From Margaritifera margaritifera (taxonomy: Eukaryota > Mollusca > Bivalvia > Unionida > Margaritiferidae), in the NCBI GenBank assembly GCA_029931535.1, contig JAQPZY010001675.1, positions 8,846,501 through 8,910,500 of the forward strand: a DNA stretch of 64,000 bases, read 5' to 3'. The position numbers and the translations under genes are program-made. Of this stretch, positions 48,920 through 59,049 are shown in pieces (positions within the stretch are counted from its first letter, which is position 1; each line of letters begins with the position of its first letter). The notes under the pieces were generated by a model that was given only the letters and a program-made list of their open reading frames with translations, searched no databases and was not told the origin of the DNA.

Positions 48920-49345
48920 AGCAAAGCTGATGAACAATTGACAGTTAAAGGGACCACCCAGTATGAAGAGTCTTGCCCCTCTTTGACAATGAGTCAGCCA
49001 GAACAATGAACCTGGCAGGAATGTGTCTAGTCTGGGCCATAATCTTGCACTGGAAGCACCAATGCATAGAGTCCCAGACTGGAAGTCATGTGATTTTCAG
49101 AACCACTGATGTGTCGGTCATTACAAGGGTTACCTTCCCACCAAGCTGATCTTTCCAGGCATAAAAGGCATTGATTATGGCCTTCATTTATAGAAGGCTG
49201 ATGTGAAGGGCCCTCTACTCTAGCACCCATGTAACATTGACTGTGCTGAACAGGGGCAACAAGTGGGCCCCCAACCATATCAACTAGCATCCATACAGAC
49301 TGTAACCTCTGGCTGTTTTTTTGTCCCAGAGGTATGCCTGCCATA
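48920..49345 (-). pseudogene. DIRS-like RNase H relic
   Basis: In shifted minus-strand frames: GAHLLPLFSTVNVTW, then MKAIINAFYAWKDQLGGKV, then VMTDTSVVLK and FIVLADSLS. These align with the RNase H of the second element (HLLPSFQEANGAW, IEMKAILKAFNWWQEALYGK, LSDNSTVV). The first catalytic Asp is not readable; the LADSLS end is. Confidence 0.64.
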
Positions 49346-49436
49346 AGCCATTCTCTATTCTGCTACTGGTGCAGAAACTGTTTGATCTCAGTCAAGATCA
49401 CAATCTGATAATCTGAGTACTGGAGTGCCACTGGGC

Positions 49437-49534
49437 CTGGAGGTCCATCTCCAGCAGGAGCATGAAGAGGAGGCTGAGGTAGAGCCTGGAGGTCCATCTC
49501 CAGCAGGAGCATGAAGAGGAGGCTGAGGTAGAGC
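49437..49534. repeat. 49-bp tandem duplication in the relic
   Basis: Two perfect copies of a 49-bp unit (CTGGAGGTCCATCTCCAGCA and on). The length is not a multiple of three, so it breaks any frame. Confidence 0.95.
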
Positions 49535-49879
49535 AAATCAACAGCTGCATTGAGGAAACTAGGGAGTGGCAAAACTCCCTCAAGAAAATCCACTCCCTGT
49601 TGGAAATCAACTCTGACAGCTCAACAATTTATGCAAATACATGGGAAGCAGGTGAACAAGGTTGAGATGTGTCAAAAATTCCATACCAAGATGGACAAAA
49701 TGCTGGAAGTGAGTGTGAGATCTGCCTTCTTCCTTGTTCACAAGAACTCTCAAATGAGAGAAAATGGAGGAGGCTGTTCATGTCCTGCAAAAGAGTTGAA
49801 TTTACCATGTTTCTGAAGGTTGTCATCTAATTATGATGCTCTTGCTGTTGATGAGATTAACATAGTCAATGGTCTTCAT

Positions 49880-50690
49880 GAAAGTCCATGGTATGAGACT
49901 GAGTCTAAATGGAAGTGCATGAAACTGATATATGGTTCCTTAAACATGAAGTGAAGGAACTTGCTCAAAGCCAAATGGATAGGGATATGAAGGTATGCAT
50001 CAGTCACGTCAAGACTGATCTCAAACTGATATTTCTTGATGAAAGCCTTACCCTCTATACTGTTTCCATTCTGAACTTCAGCATGCTTACCCTCCATGCT
50101 GTTTCCATTCTGAACCTTGGAATGCTTACCCTCCACGCTGTCTCCATTCTGAACCTTGGCATGCTTACCCTCCATGCTGTCTCCATTCTGAACCTTGGCA
50201 TGCTTACCCTCCATGCTGTCTCCATTCTGAACCTTGGCATGCTTACCCTCCATGCTGTCTCCATTCTGAACCTTGGCATGCTTACCCTCCATGCTGTCTC
50301 CATTCTGAACCTTGGCATGCTTACCCTCCATGCTGTCTCCATTCTGAACCTCGGCATGCATACCCTCCATGCTGTCTCCATTCTGAACCTCAGCACAGCT
50401 AGGTATCTGTTGAGCTGGATCAGGTCTATAACTAGTAGGATCTTTCTGTTGGCTTTTGATACTAGGAAAAGTTTGGAGTAGAACCCTAGAGAGTTTGACC
50501 TGTGAACTATCTCTACTGCATTCTTGGACAGCAATAAGCAGATCTCCTTCTGTAGAATATCTGCCTTCTCAAATTCAGTCAGGATCTCTGTCATGAAAGG
50601 GGATAATGAAAGGGGAAAGGGTTGAATAAATGAAATCCATAGCCCTTTCAATACAACTTGGATTGCCCCTTCAATTTGCAAGAAAAGCTA
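49880..50690 (-). pseudogene. DIRS-like reverse transcriptase relic with an internal 39-bp array
   Basis: The 208-codon minus-strand frame reads AIQVVLKGLWISF, then LLLSKNAVEIVHRSNSLGFY, SKLFLVSKANRKILLVIDL and LNRYLAVLRFRMET, the start of an RT fingers domain. At FRMET it enters nine tandem copies of a 13-residue block. Beyond the array, in another frame, FEISLDVTDAYLHIPIHLAL carries the palm motif A Asp (SLDVTDAY). The YxDD motif is not visible here. The array lies exactly between RT motif 2 and motif A. Confidence 0.74.
50047..50395. repeat. 39-bp minisatellite, 9 copies, grown out of RT coding sequence
   Basis: Unit of 39 bp (plus strand TTACCCTCCATGCTGTCTCC and ATTCTGAACCTTGGCATGC). On the minus strand each unit encodes FRMETAWRVSMPR, a degenerate copy of the RT sequence at the array's edge. 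The outer copies differ most; the inner six are nearly identical. Confidence 0.96.
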
Positions 50691-50699
50691 AATCCAAGC

Positions 50700-52250
50700 C
50701 TGCTGAAAGGGAAGAGGCTGGTTCCTACAGGCAGGTTGTTGTCAGGCAGCTGGGGCTGTGATTCATTGAGAGTTATTGGGAGGCTAAAGAAATGAGAAAC
50801 TTGGAATCCTCTTTCTTTTTTTAGGTTGCCTATGAAACTGAGGGGCCTGTTGCCACCTAAAGTTCAAGTGTTGGCAAAACTGCTGTTGCTGAGCATGATT
50901 TGGTCTTATCTCCTTCTGCCTACAATCATCTCTTCCTTGTGGCTGAGACTGATGTGGGAAAAAAACAAGAGGGAGCAAGGAGAGCTGGAGAGGCAGCTCT
51001 TGTGCTGCCTGCTTCCAAACATCCTTAATACTGAATAGCAGCAGAAAACCAAATGATAATGAATGCAGAGCCAGAGAGTTATGCAGCTTAAGTGAAGACA
51101 AGTGAGGAAAGGTCTCCCCTTGGTAAGTCAAGGTTACTTGATGCTCAGGGTGATGGCCATAGAGTGGTGCACAGCACTGTTTATCACCTTGGTGATGTGG
51201 CAAGTTGACTCCCAAGCATGTTCATTACCAGATTTTTCAGCCAGATTAAAAATGGTCTATAATGCCATTAAAGCAGTGATGAAGTTACCACCATGTTCCA
51301 TACAAGCTTATATGCCTGCATATATCATACAATGAGGAATGGAGGATGAAATGGCATAATTCCTGGGTGTATTGCAGTATCTGCCCAGAGGATATACATA
51401 AAAATTGGACCGATCGAGTGAACTGGTGGACAGGCAGCTGACATGGTTTGTGTCACCGGGATGGCCGGCAGGGCAGATGGCTGGACAAGCAGCTGGGTGG
51501 CAATTTGGATGGACTGGCTGTACAGGTCCCCATAACAAGCCATATAAAACAGAATGGTTGGCCAGTGTCCAGCACAACTCATAAAAATGACCAACCTTAG
51601 GTTGCTAGCAAATATTGCTGGCCATCATGCTGGTTGGACTGGCTGTTTGGAAACTGGGATGGTGGTGGACTGTAAAGATGGCTGGAAAGGCCATTGATAG
51701 AAGCCTGCAAAGCTGGATTCAAACCTCATGAGTCCGGACTTACAGACACTTTGGCATCTGAGACTTGAGCAGCAACTCTAATCAAGCATGTGCCAGGGAC
51801 TTGTGCCAACTGGGTTGCCATAAGGTGGGAGCAAACCTTCCCATCAAGTTCAAGTATGTATAAGAAAGACACAATGAAAGGGATGGGGGATATAAAATCC
51901 CCTTAAGTCAACAACTACCTCATCATCTCCTGAATAATTCATCTCATCTGAGACTTGAGCAGTGACTGGTGTGGGTGTAGAATAGACACATCTGCTGGAC
52001 TCCATTCTTTGACTTCCAGCTGACCTGATATGATGGTTGCCAATGGTAAAGTTATAGGAATCTTGGCAGGGGGAGGGGCTATAATGGCATACCCCACATT
52101 GATGGCTGTTGACACAGACTTAGGATGTAGACTCAGAATGCCACTCTACATAGATTTAGATTGATCACTTCTCTCCCTGCCATTCAGACTTTTATGCAAG
52201 ATGGTGGACCACGTCCCCTCTGAACATTCTGTACAGATACTACAGGGTGA
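50700..52250 (-). pseudogene. gag-like region of the old DIRS relic
   Basis: A 143-codon frame (50784-51215) has a Gln-rich and basic C-terminus (HAQQQQFCQHLNFRWQQA, then QPKKRKR) just upstream of the RT, as in the ORF1 proteins of DIRS elements. Upstream, 51340-51700 is a loosely repeated CTGG/CAGGC-rich stretch with no readable domain. Similarity to the gag-like region of the second element is by position only. Confidence 0.4.
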
Positions 52251-52379
52251 TGATTAAGTGTATTTAGTGCTGGCAAAGTATGTCTCATGTAAGTCCTCAG
52301 AGACTTTGAATTTCTTACACTTTGCATATCCTCTGTAGGGACTGACATTCCACTGTCCAAGAAAAAAAATTCAAGATAA
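52251..52379. other. Intron, nothing recognised
   Basis: Short stretch between the DIRS relic and the ~145-bp repeat. Confidence 0.4.
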
Positions 52380-53065
52380 GACCATTTCTTCTTTTAATTG
52401 CGGAGTCTTGAAACCATCTCTGATATTCTTGAGCTATAAGATTTTCAAATTAGCCAATGTAACAGCCATATTGGATGTAAGATCAGCACCATTTTCATTT
52501 AGGACACACTAGACACCATCATAAGAATTTTGGTAAAATCCCCATGTTGATATTACCATCCATTCAAGAGAATTAGTGACAGTATGTTCATTATGGCAGA
52601 CATATTTGAGGTCAGACTGGCACCATTTTGATTCAGGTGAAAACACCATGCTGATATGACTTTCTGTTCAGAAGGAGTAGCAATAACAAGATTTTAAAGA
52701 TGGCTGCTGTGGTGGCCATATTGGACCTCAGATTGGCCACATTTTCATTTAGGACCAAGTAGACACCATAAGAAGTCTTTTAGTGCATGTTGATATGACC
52801 ATCCATTCTGGAGGAGTAGCGATAAGAAGATTTTCAAGAAGACTGTTGTGGCAGTTATATTGGATGTCAAAGCCACATCATTTTCATTTAGAACCAAGCA
52901 GACCTCAAGATGAATGTGTGTGTAAAGCTTCATGGCAATTCTCCAAGTAGTTTAGGAGGAGTAGTGATAACAAACTTGTGCTAATGGACAGATGGATGTC
53001 GGATGTCAGATGATGGAGATCAGGCAATCCCATAAGCTCTTCTGGCCTATGTCCAGTAGAACTGA
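52380..53065. repeat. ~145-bp diverged tandem repeat, about 4 copies
   Basis: CATTTTCATTTAGGAC recurs near 52491, 52740 and 52880 (with a weaker CATTTTGATTCAGG near 52626). Each is followed by an AGACACCAT block, TTGATATGACCATCCATTC, and AAGATTTTCAA or GATGGC. It ends with GGACAGATGGATGTCGGATG and CATAAGCTCTTCTGGCC. The style is that of a mollusc dispersed intron repeat. Confidence 0.72.
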
Positions 53066-53636
53066 AAACTACTAATTAACAGCAAATGATGATGCAAAAG
53101 TGCAAACTATATCAATAAAAGCACAGAATTAAAGCACATGAATAAATAAAAGCAAAATCAACATATGAAACATTGAGTATTGATGATATTGAGTGTGACT
53201 ACAAGGTCAGAGGCAAAGTCCACAAAAGTAAACAAGTACGCAAAATTACAGATGTACAAAAAAAAACCAATGCTTGAAGTAACTTTAAATATCAATACTA
53301 TCTTAGGTTGGAAGTAAAGATGAATTCTAGCAGATATCAAGAAGTACATGCAATGCAATGTTAATAGTATTGAAGTAAAAGCTTAAACTGAAGAACATCT
53401 GGTATAGAGGTAGTCACTTAGCAGTGGCAAGTGGAGATAATTATACTGATATCTTTGAAGAATTTTTTCCCAAAGGTGCTATTTTCATTGTTGATATGAT
53501 TTATAGATGGAAAAGACATACTTTTGTCATCTTTCTAGGACAGCTGAATTCGACAAGTAGTAGAGTTTCATTCTTAACAATAATGTGATTGGGTAATGTA
53601 TTTGACAGAGTAATTGGGTGTACCACACTTCAATAT
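53066..53636. other. Intron, nothing recognised
   Basis: AT-rich, CpG-poor; no motif-bearing frame. Confidence 0.5.
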
Positions 53637-53830
53637 TCGGTGTGTGATAAGGGAGTATTTCATTGTTATAAATGAGTATTTCAGTGTGATTAGTGAATAT
53701 TTCATTGTGATAAATGAGTATTTCAGTGTGATAAGTGAGTATTTCATTGTGATGATTCTTTAAGTGTGATAAGTGAGTATTTCATTGTGATGAGTATTTT
53801 GGTGTAATAAGTGAGTATTTCATTCACATT
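53637..53830. repeat. 22-bp tandem repeat, about 8 copies
   Basis: Unit with GTGTGATAAGTGAGTATTTC and variants (GTGATAAATGAG). Some copies are shortened. Confidence 0.9.
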
Positions 53831-53969
53831 TTAGAAATTCTAGACAACTGATTTTGAAATGAATTTTTATGAGTAATTGGTTTTAACACAATGACCATAT
53901 GTCACTTTATGAAACAATAGGAAGGTTGACGGATCTTTGGCCTTTTGTGGGAAAAATCATGTAACTTAC

Positions 53970-54168
53970 TCTGTCCTGCACTCAGAGCAACCTCAACTGG
54001 TTGTTTTTTGACCTCTTTACTGGCAACACCAGTGTAGTACATGGAGGAGCACTGAATAAATCCGCTTACAGTCCTGTTGTCCTTGGAATTGTTGGTGACC
54101 TGGACATTGACATGGAAGTCATGTCCCATCTCCATGTCATCCAGATCCACCAGCTCCATAACTACATC
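53970..54168 (-). CDS. Transglutaminase, internal exon (first C-terminal beta-barrel)
   Basis: A 199-bp exon, the most upstream one I can support. Acceptor AAACTTTTATAG ends at 54169; donor GTAAGT from 53969 down. It starts in phase 0 and ends in phase 1. It reads DVVMELVDLDDMEMGHDFHV, then NVQVTNNSKDNRTVSGFIQ, CSSMYYTGVASKEVKKQPVE and VALSAGQ. The order (G/H)(D/S)F.(V).....N.S...R(T/R)(V/I)....(C)...YTG.....(F/V)(K)K is the first Ig-like beta-barrel after the catalytic core. The core with its Cys-His-Asp triad and calcium sites is not in the window as far as I can see, so what is annotated here is only about the last quarter of a ~700-residue cross-linking enzyme. Confidence 0.93.
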
Positions 54169-54311
54169 CTATAAAAGTTTTGAATTACATTGAAAAAAAA
54201 GTCTATCCTACTCTGTGAAGACATCTTGATTTAAAACTTTTAACACTTTTCTTCTCATGTGGAAATGTAAATTTCTCAAGTAAAAGCCCTAGGAAACAAA
54301 GGTATCCAGAC

Positions 54312-55018
54312 AATTCAGAGTGGGCAATTAGGAGCAGACAATTCGGAGACAGACAATTTGGAGATGGACATTTCGGAGAATGGACAATTCAGAGAGGGGA
54401 CAATTAGTATTGGAATAAAAACACGATTAATTGAATTGATTTTTTTAGAAACGTCTATGGGTTCAGTTACACGACAACATATGACTGTGTGCATGTGTTT
54501 AACTGTTACCAGTAATGATGCATTTTTTAAACCTTTTCCAAATCCAGATTCTATCACTGAATAGTAGTAATTGCCATGTAATACCAACATAACCCATAGG
54601 CAATGTCTTAATGTCTACTCAATAAGACATAATCCTTTTGATGTTCAACTGCATTCTTTCAGCAGCCACATGAAAAGACTATGTGAAATGCAGCAACAGA
54701 GTCAAAAACAGACTGTTACATACCGATATAATTATGCGCCTTCTTAACAATTACTAAATAGGACCATTCTTGTGTGTACACGCGAGAGATATTTTCATAA
54801 GTTATAGCTTTTTCCGAAACCATCGGCTGTCACTGGGTATTATTAACACTTAACTAACATGTGCTCAATGAAACAATTTACTTTTAAATATCTGCAACAT
54901 CCATCTGTCTTTCGAATTTTCCATATCTGAAATCATTTCTCACAATCTCCAAATTGTCTGTCTCTGAATTGTTCATTCTCCAGAATGTCCGTCTCCGAAA
55001 TTTTCGGTATCCAAATTG
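54312..55018. mobile_element. MITE-like element with iterated, mutually inverted ends
   Basis: The left end (GGGCAATTAGGAGCAGACAA) and the right end (CAAATTGCCC) are inverted, and both arms are made of several ~18-bp blocks of the type (A)GACAATT(C/T)GGAGA on the left and TCTCC(A/G)AATTGTC on the right. Total about 700 bp. A 68-codon and a 91-codon frame cross the left arm but nothing is recognised. It lies only about 145 bp upstream of the transglutaminase exon. Confidence 0.6.
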
Positions 55019-55511
55019 CCCTAGAACCATCACAGCTAAGAAACATCACAACCAAAAGCCATGTCAGATATACAAATATTTTTAAAGTAAATGTTACATT
55101 AACAAAATGTGAAAAAGATAAATAATTGGTAAAATAAAGTATGAATTTTATGAATGGAACAAAATAATTTGACAAAACTTTGAAAGCTGCAAATGACAGA
55201 CTCCATTCCATACTTCTCATTTTCTACATGTGAATGAGACAGTATCACCAATATCCTCCTATGAACCAAATCAATCTGACCCCTCACTCATAAAACTTTA
55301 CTCAACAGTTTAAGTAAAACATGTTACTCAAGACTTGGAAATCTAAATCAAAATCAACAGATGCAGCCTTTTGATTTATCAGAATATTTTGAAGTAAGAG
55401 TTGGATTTAAGTAATGGTTTTTAATGGAGGAGAGAGCACTTGCACCAGACGTTTGGTCCCAAAACTTCAAATGATGGCTGTAAGGTCTCAATTTAGGAAT
55501 AGAATACAACT
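55019..55511. other. Intron, nothing recognised
   Basis: No supported coding or repeat signal. Confidence 0.45.
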
Positions 55512-56345
55512 TTACTTAGCTGACATCTCCTTGTAAAGAACACATCATAGCTGATACCTTCTTGTACAGAGCACTTGTCTTAACTGATACCTTCTTGTAC
55601 AGAGCACTTGTCTTAACTGATACCTTCTTGTACAGAGCACTTGTCTTAACTGATACCTTCTTGTACAGAGCACTTGTCTTAACTGATACCTTCTTGTACA
55701 GAGCACTTGTCTTAACTGATACCTTCTTGTACAGAGCACTTGTCTTAGCTGATACCTTCTTGTACAGAGCACTTGTCTTAGCTGATACCTCCTTGTAAAG
55801 AGTACCAATCTTAGCTGACACCTCCTTGTAAAGAGCACATGTCTTAGCTGATACCTTCTTGTAAAGAGCACTTGTCTTAGCTGATACCTCCTTGTAAAGA
55901 GCACCAATATTAGCTGACACCTCCTTGTAAAGAACACATTTTAGCTGATACTTCCTTCTAAAGAACACCAATCTTAGCCGATACATCCTTGTAAAGAGCA
56001 CATATCTTAGCTGATACCTCCTTGTAAAGAGCACCTGTCTTAGCTAATACCTGTCTTTGAAGACACTTCCTTGCAAAAAACCTGTCTTAGCTGACATCTC
56101 CTTGTACTTACCACATGTCTAAATACACACTTTGTAAAGAATACTTTTTAGCAGAACCTCCTTGTAAAGAACACTTGTCTTATTTAACACCTACTTGTAA
56201 AGAACACCATTGTAAAGAAAACATCTTAGCAGACACCACAGTGTAAAGAACATCTGGTTTAATGTACATTTTGTAAAAAAACAACCTCTTAGCTAATACC
56301 TCCTTGTAAAGATCACCTGTCTTAGCAGAAACCTCCTTGTAAAGA
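55512..56345. repeat. 33-bp minisatellite, about 25 copies, strongly graded
   Basis: Unit of 33 bp with TAACTGATACCTTCTTGTAC and AGAGCACTTGTCT. Copies at 55560-55790 are almost identical; towards 56345 they become progressively diverged and lose whole pieces. As with the 39.4-kb array, 33 is a multiple of three, so long minus-strand frames (172 and 130 codons, 11-residue repeats) stay open in the well-kept part but are not taken as genes. Confidence 0.95.
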
Positions 56346-56651
56346 ACACCTGCTCATAAAATACAATATTATGAACCCATTTTCTTTCAGTTTCATCCTC
56401 AATCACAATATTACAACAAGTGTCCAGCATTAACAAAATATTGTGGTCCCTTAAGTGTCCTGTAAAAACAGGTTTTACTTATGTTTTAGAACAAACTTCA
56501 TCACCTGTGATAGCCGTTTATTTTGGCTGACAAACATAGAAGTTAGTGGAAACATTAAGTATTAGTATAAATATGACAAACTATTTTTTATTTCTGTCAG
56601 TAAAGGAGCTTGAAAATTTAGATGTTTCCCAAAAAATCATGAACATTATAA
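56346..56651. other. Intron, nothing recognised
   Basis: AT-rich, CpG-poor sequence left of the DIRS insertion. Confidence 0.45.
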
Positions 56652-56880
56652 ATCGATAAAAACCAATTTTTCTAAGTAAAATATATTTCTTCGATAATAC
56701 TTACCTGATCATAATACCTTAGGAGAACTACTACTACCTTGCAAATCCAGCCCTCCCAAGCTAAAATCTTTTTAGCTAAAAGGTAAAAGTTACCTGCCCA
56801 CCTAGGTAGCAGTTAGCTAGAGTGATCTCCCTTTGTTACAGGGAATGGCCCTAAATCATATGCATACTTCAGTTACTACT
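56652..56880 (-). repeat. DIRS right inverted terminal repeat with outer extension
   Basis: 56701-56880 pairs with 62772-62951 (reverse complement), sharing GATCATAATACCTTAGGAGA, CTTGCAAATCCAGCCCTCCC and TTAGCTAGAGTGATCTCC. The outer 56652-56700 differs from the other end, and is matched only by the internal complementary region. Differing outer extensions are known for DIRS1. Confidence 0.85.
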
Positions 56881-56941
56881 GGAGCAGGAAGCACGCTCAC
56901 TGATAAGGATGTAACTGCAGGGAGGCTGGAAGGGTGTATGT

Positions 56942-57042
56942 GTATTATGATCCGGTAAGTATTATCATAGAAACATAATTTACTTAGAAAAATTGGTTTC
57001 TTATCTTAAATACATTACCCGATCATAATACCTTAGGAGAAT
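56942..57042 (-). repeat. DIRS internal complementary region (ICR)
   Basis: The left part, 56942-57004, is the reverse complement of the outer end at 56652-56722 (GTATTATGATC, GGTAAGTATTATC, TTACTTAGAAAAATTGGTTT). The right part, 57007-57042, is the reverse complement of the outer end at 62928-62962 (AAATACATTACCCGATCATA and ATACCTTAGGAGAA). Both ends of the element are thus joined head-to-head here, as needed by the rolling circular-intermediate model of DIRS replication. Confidence 0.86.
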
Positions 57043-57289
57043 AGGTAAGAGGTGGAGGGAGTTACATCCCCTTATTCCAGAGAGGCCATCTCTGGTCCCC
57101 TAGAGTATGTGAGACAGCTTCTAGATGACCCAACTGGAGAACAGACTCCATATATGTTGAGGAGTGGCTTCGAAGGGAAATTCCCCCCCCCCCCTGCAAA
57201 TCAAGCGGAAGTCATGAAGCCGCTTTCTATGAAGCTGTCGACCAATCCGGGAAGGTAACCTGTTGCATCACGGCTAAAGGTCCTACCAG

Positions 57290-58270
57290 GTTGAGCTGAG
57301 TCTTTTGGGATGAAAGATCTCGGAGAAAAAAGCTGGAGAAAGTGGACTCGGACCTCCATCGCACGGCATGAATGATGTCAGTCAGGGAACAGTTTCACTC
57401 AAATGCAATGCTTGTGGCGACTGCCCTAACTTTGTGAGCCAAAATATGTAATAGACTCATATGAGTTGAAGTTATTTCCTGATATGCAGAACAAATAACC
57501 CCTTTAATCCTGGACAAAAGTGCCTGTACTGATATGTCGTCCTTTCCTCTCTCTGAGGGGTAAAAAGAGGTGTGGTCTCCCTCAACGGACCAGCTCAGCC
57601 ATTTTCAGGTACCACTTCAGAGCCAGAGATTTCATTACAAAGGTTTGGTTGCCCATGAATGGTAGTCTGTTCTTGGCAATTAAAGCAGGAGCTGTCATGA
57701 ATGATACTGACCCATCTTGTCTGAACTGTAAGTAGTTGGGGTCGACTGACAGCGCATGTATTTCACTGATGCGGCCTTCCGTTGCCAATGCATTGAGGAA
57801 GCAGGTCTTGTATGAGAGATGAACCAGTGAGGCTCACGAGAGCGGTTCAAATGGTGTCTTATTCAGCCATGTGAGTACCCATGATAGATTCCACTTAGGG
57901 CATAGCACCAAAGGCTTTGGCCGTGTGAAATCAAAGTTAGCCAGGAGATTGGACAGACCTTTGTTTTGCCCCACATCCTCCCTCTGATGGTGATTGGTGC
58001 CAACTGTTTCTCATCAGAAAGCCATAGCAGAAAGTTAGCTATTTGAGGTATTGACACATGCAGGGGTCTAATATTTTCTTGGGCACACCATCAGGTGAAA
58101 ACTCTCCATTTGCCTTCATAGACTTTTAGAGTGGACGGCCGTCTTGCTCTAGCGATTCTCTCCACTGCTGGTTGGGAGAACTGTTTGTTCTTGAGGGCTT
58201 GTTCAATATGAGCCAGGCATGCAAGTTCAGCAACTCTGGGTTGGGATGAAATGCCTGCCATCATGGTTGT
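57290..58270 (-). pseudogene. DIRS tyrosine recombinase (YR), inactive
   Basis: Minus-strand pieces in DIRS order: SIPQIANFLLWLSDEKQLAP (N-terminal SAM-like part, 57863-58057); NALATEGRISEIHALSVDPN (box I with the first catalytic Arg, about 57760-57800); APALIAKNRLPFMG; HILAHKVRAVATSIAFE (box II His-x-x-Arg, about 57390-57435), a stop, then DIIHAVRWRSESTFSSFFLRD (about 57330). In the last block the position of the catalytic Tyr is Phe (FFLRD for the family's FYLRD). At least three frame changes and several stops. Confidence 0.76.
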
Positions 58271-58348
58271 TTTACTAGATGCGGAAATGTTCCGATTTTC
58301 CTGGGGATTTCAGCAGCCAGATTAAAGAGGTCGTTGATCCATGAGTTT

Positions 58349-59035
58349 TCACACTTGAGCAGGGCAATCAGGATGAGGTGACACTGATTCTCTTGCTTTC
58401 TGTATCACCTTTGGGATCAGAGGTGTTGGCAGATAAGCATAAGTGTTCAGGCCATTCCAATCTATGGAAAGTGAATATACTGCCAATGCCGTCGGATCTG
58501 GGACTGGTGAGACAAAGGTTAGGAGTTTGGCATTCCACCTTGTCGCAAATAGATCCACTATTGGTTGATCCCATAGGGAACATATTTGTGTGAAGACCGA
58601 TGGGTGAAGAGACCATTCCATTTGTATTTGTTGATTTGTCCAGGACAGCGAGTCCGTTAATATGTTGAGTCGGCCTGGATTATGACAAACTTGAACATGG
58701 ATTTGTCATTGATGACACCACCTGAGAAAGTTCCAAACAAGAACACAAAGATCTGGAGACTTGGTTCCACCCTGCTGTTTGATATAAGTCACCACAGTTG
58801 AGTTGTCGGACAGAATGCAAACTCCCTTTCCATATAGAGCCTCTTGCCACCAATTAAAGGCTTTCAAGATGGCTTTCATCTCGATAAGATTGATATATAA
58901 TTTGCGATCTTGTGGGGGCCATGCTCCATTGGCTTCCTGGAATGATGGAAGAAGGTGTACACCCCAGGCCGCTGTGCTCGCATCTGTACAGATAGTGATT
59001 TCTGGAGGTTGTACCTGCAGGGGTACACCCAACGT
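58349..59035 (-). pseudogene. DIRS RNase H domain and following spacer
   Basis: The 108-codon frame (58706-59032) reads EITICTDASTAAWGVHLLPS, then LYINLIEMKAILKAFNWWQ, GVCILSDNSTVVTYIKQQGG. The Asp, Glu and Asp of the RNase H active site (TDAS, IEMK, LSDN) are all present. A second frame (58349-58621), reading MEWSLHPSVFTQICSLWDQP, IVDLFATRWNAKLLTF and VSPVPDPTALAVYSL, is the conserved segment that follows in DIRS elements (VDLFAT.(R/W)N..L..(F/Y)VS....P.A...DA). The short link between them (58630-58700) keeps LTDSLS. Confidence 0.82.
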
Positions 59036-59049
59036 GAGCCAGCTGAGGT

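Larger units (their letters stand above)
48340..52250 (-). mobile_element. Old DIRS-like retrotransposon relic (gag-like, RT, RNase H, start of YR)
   Basis: About 3.9 kb on the minus strand holding, in DIRS order, a Gln/His-rich gag-like end (51215-50784 and upstream), reverse transcriptase (50690-49880), RNase H (49345-48920) and the N-terminal part of a tyrosine recombinase (48821-48345). All parts have stops and shifts. No inverted terminal repeats or internal complementary region were found, and the recombinase stops before its catalytic half, so the 3' end is lost. Very low CpG suggests great age. It lies in the same transglutaminase intron, and on the same strand, as the host gene. Confidence 0.76.

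Noticed and set aside
49909..50481. 190-codon plus-strand frame with repeated VSILNLGMLTLHA
   Set aside because: It is the antisense reading of the 39-bp array inside the RT relic; the RT strand is minus.
55516..56034. 172-codon minus-strand frame with an 11-residue repeat (ALYKKVSVKTS type)
   Set aside because: By-product of a 33-bp tandem array in an intron; a second long frame is open in another register.
56652..57042. A free-standing palindromic MITE at 56652-57042
   Set aside because: The same motifs are found inverted at 62928-62962, and the arrangement is fully explained as ITR plus internal complementary region of the DIRS element.
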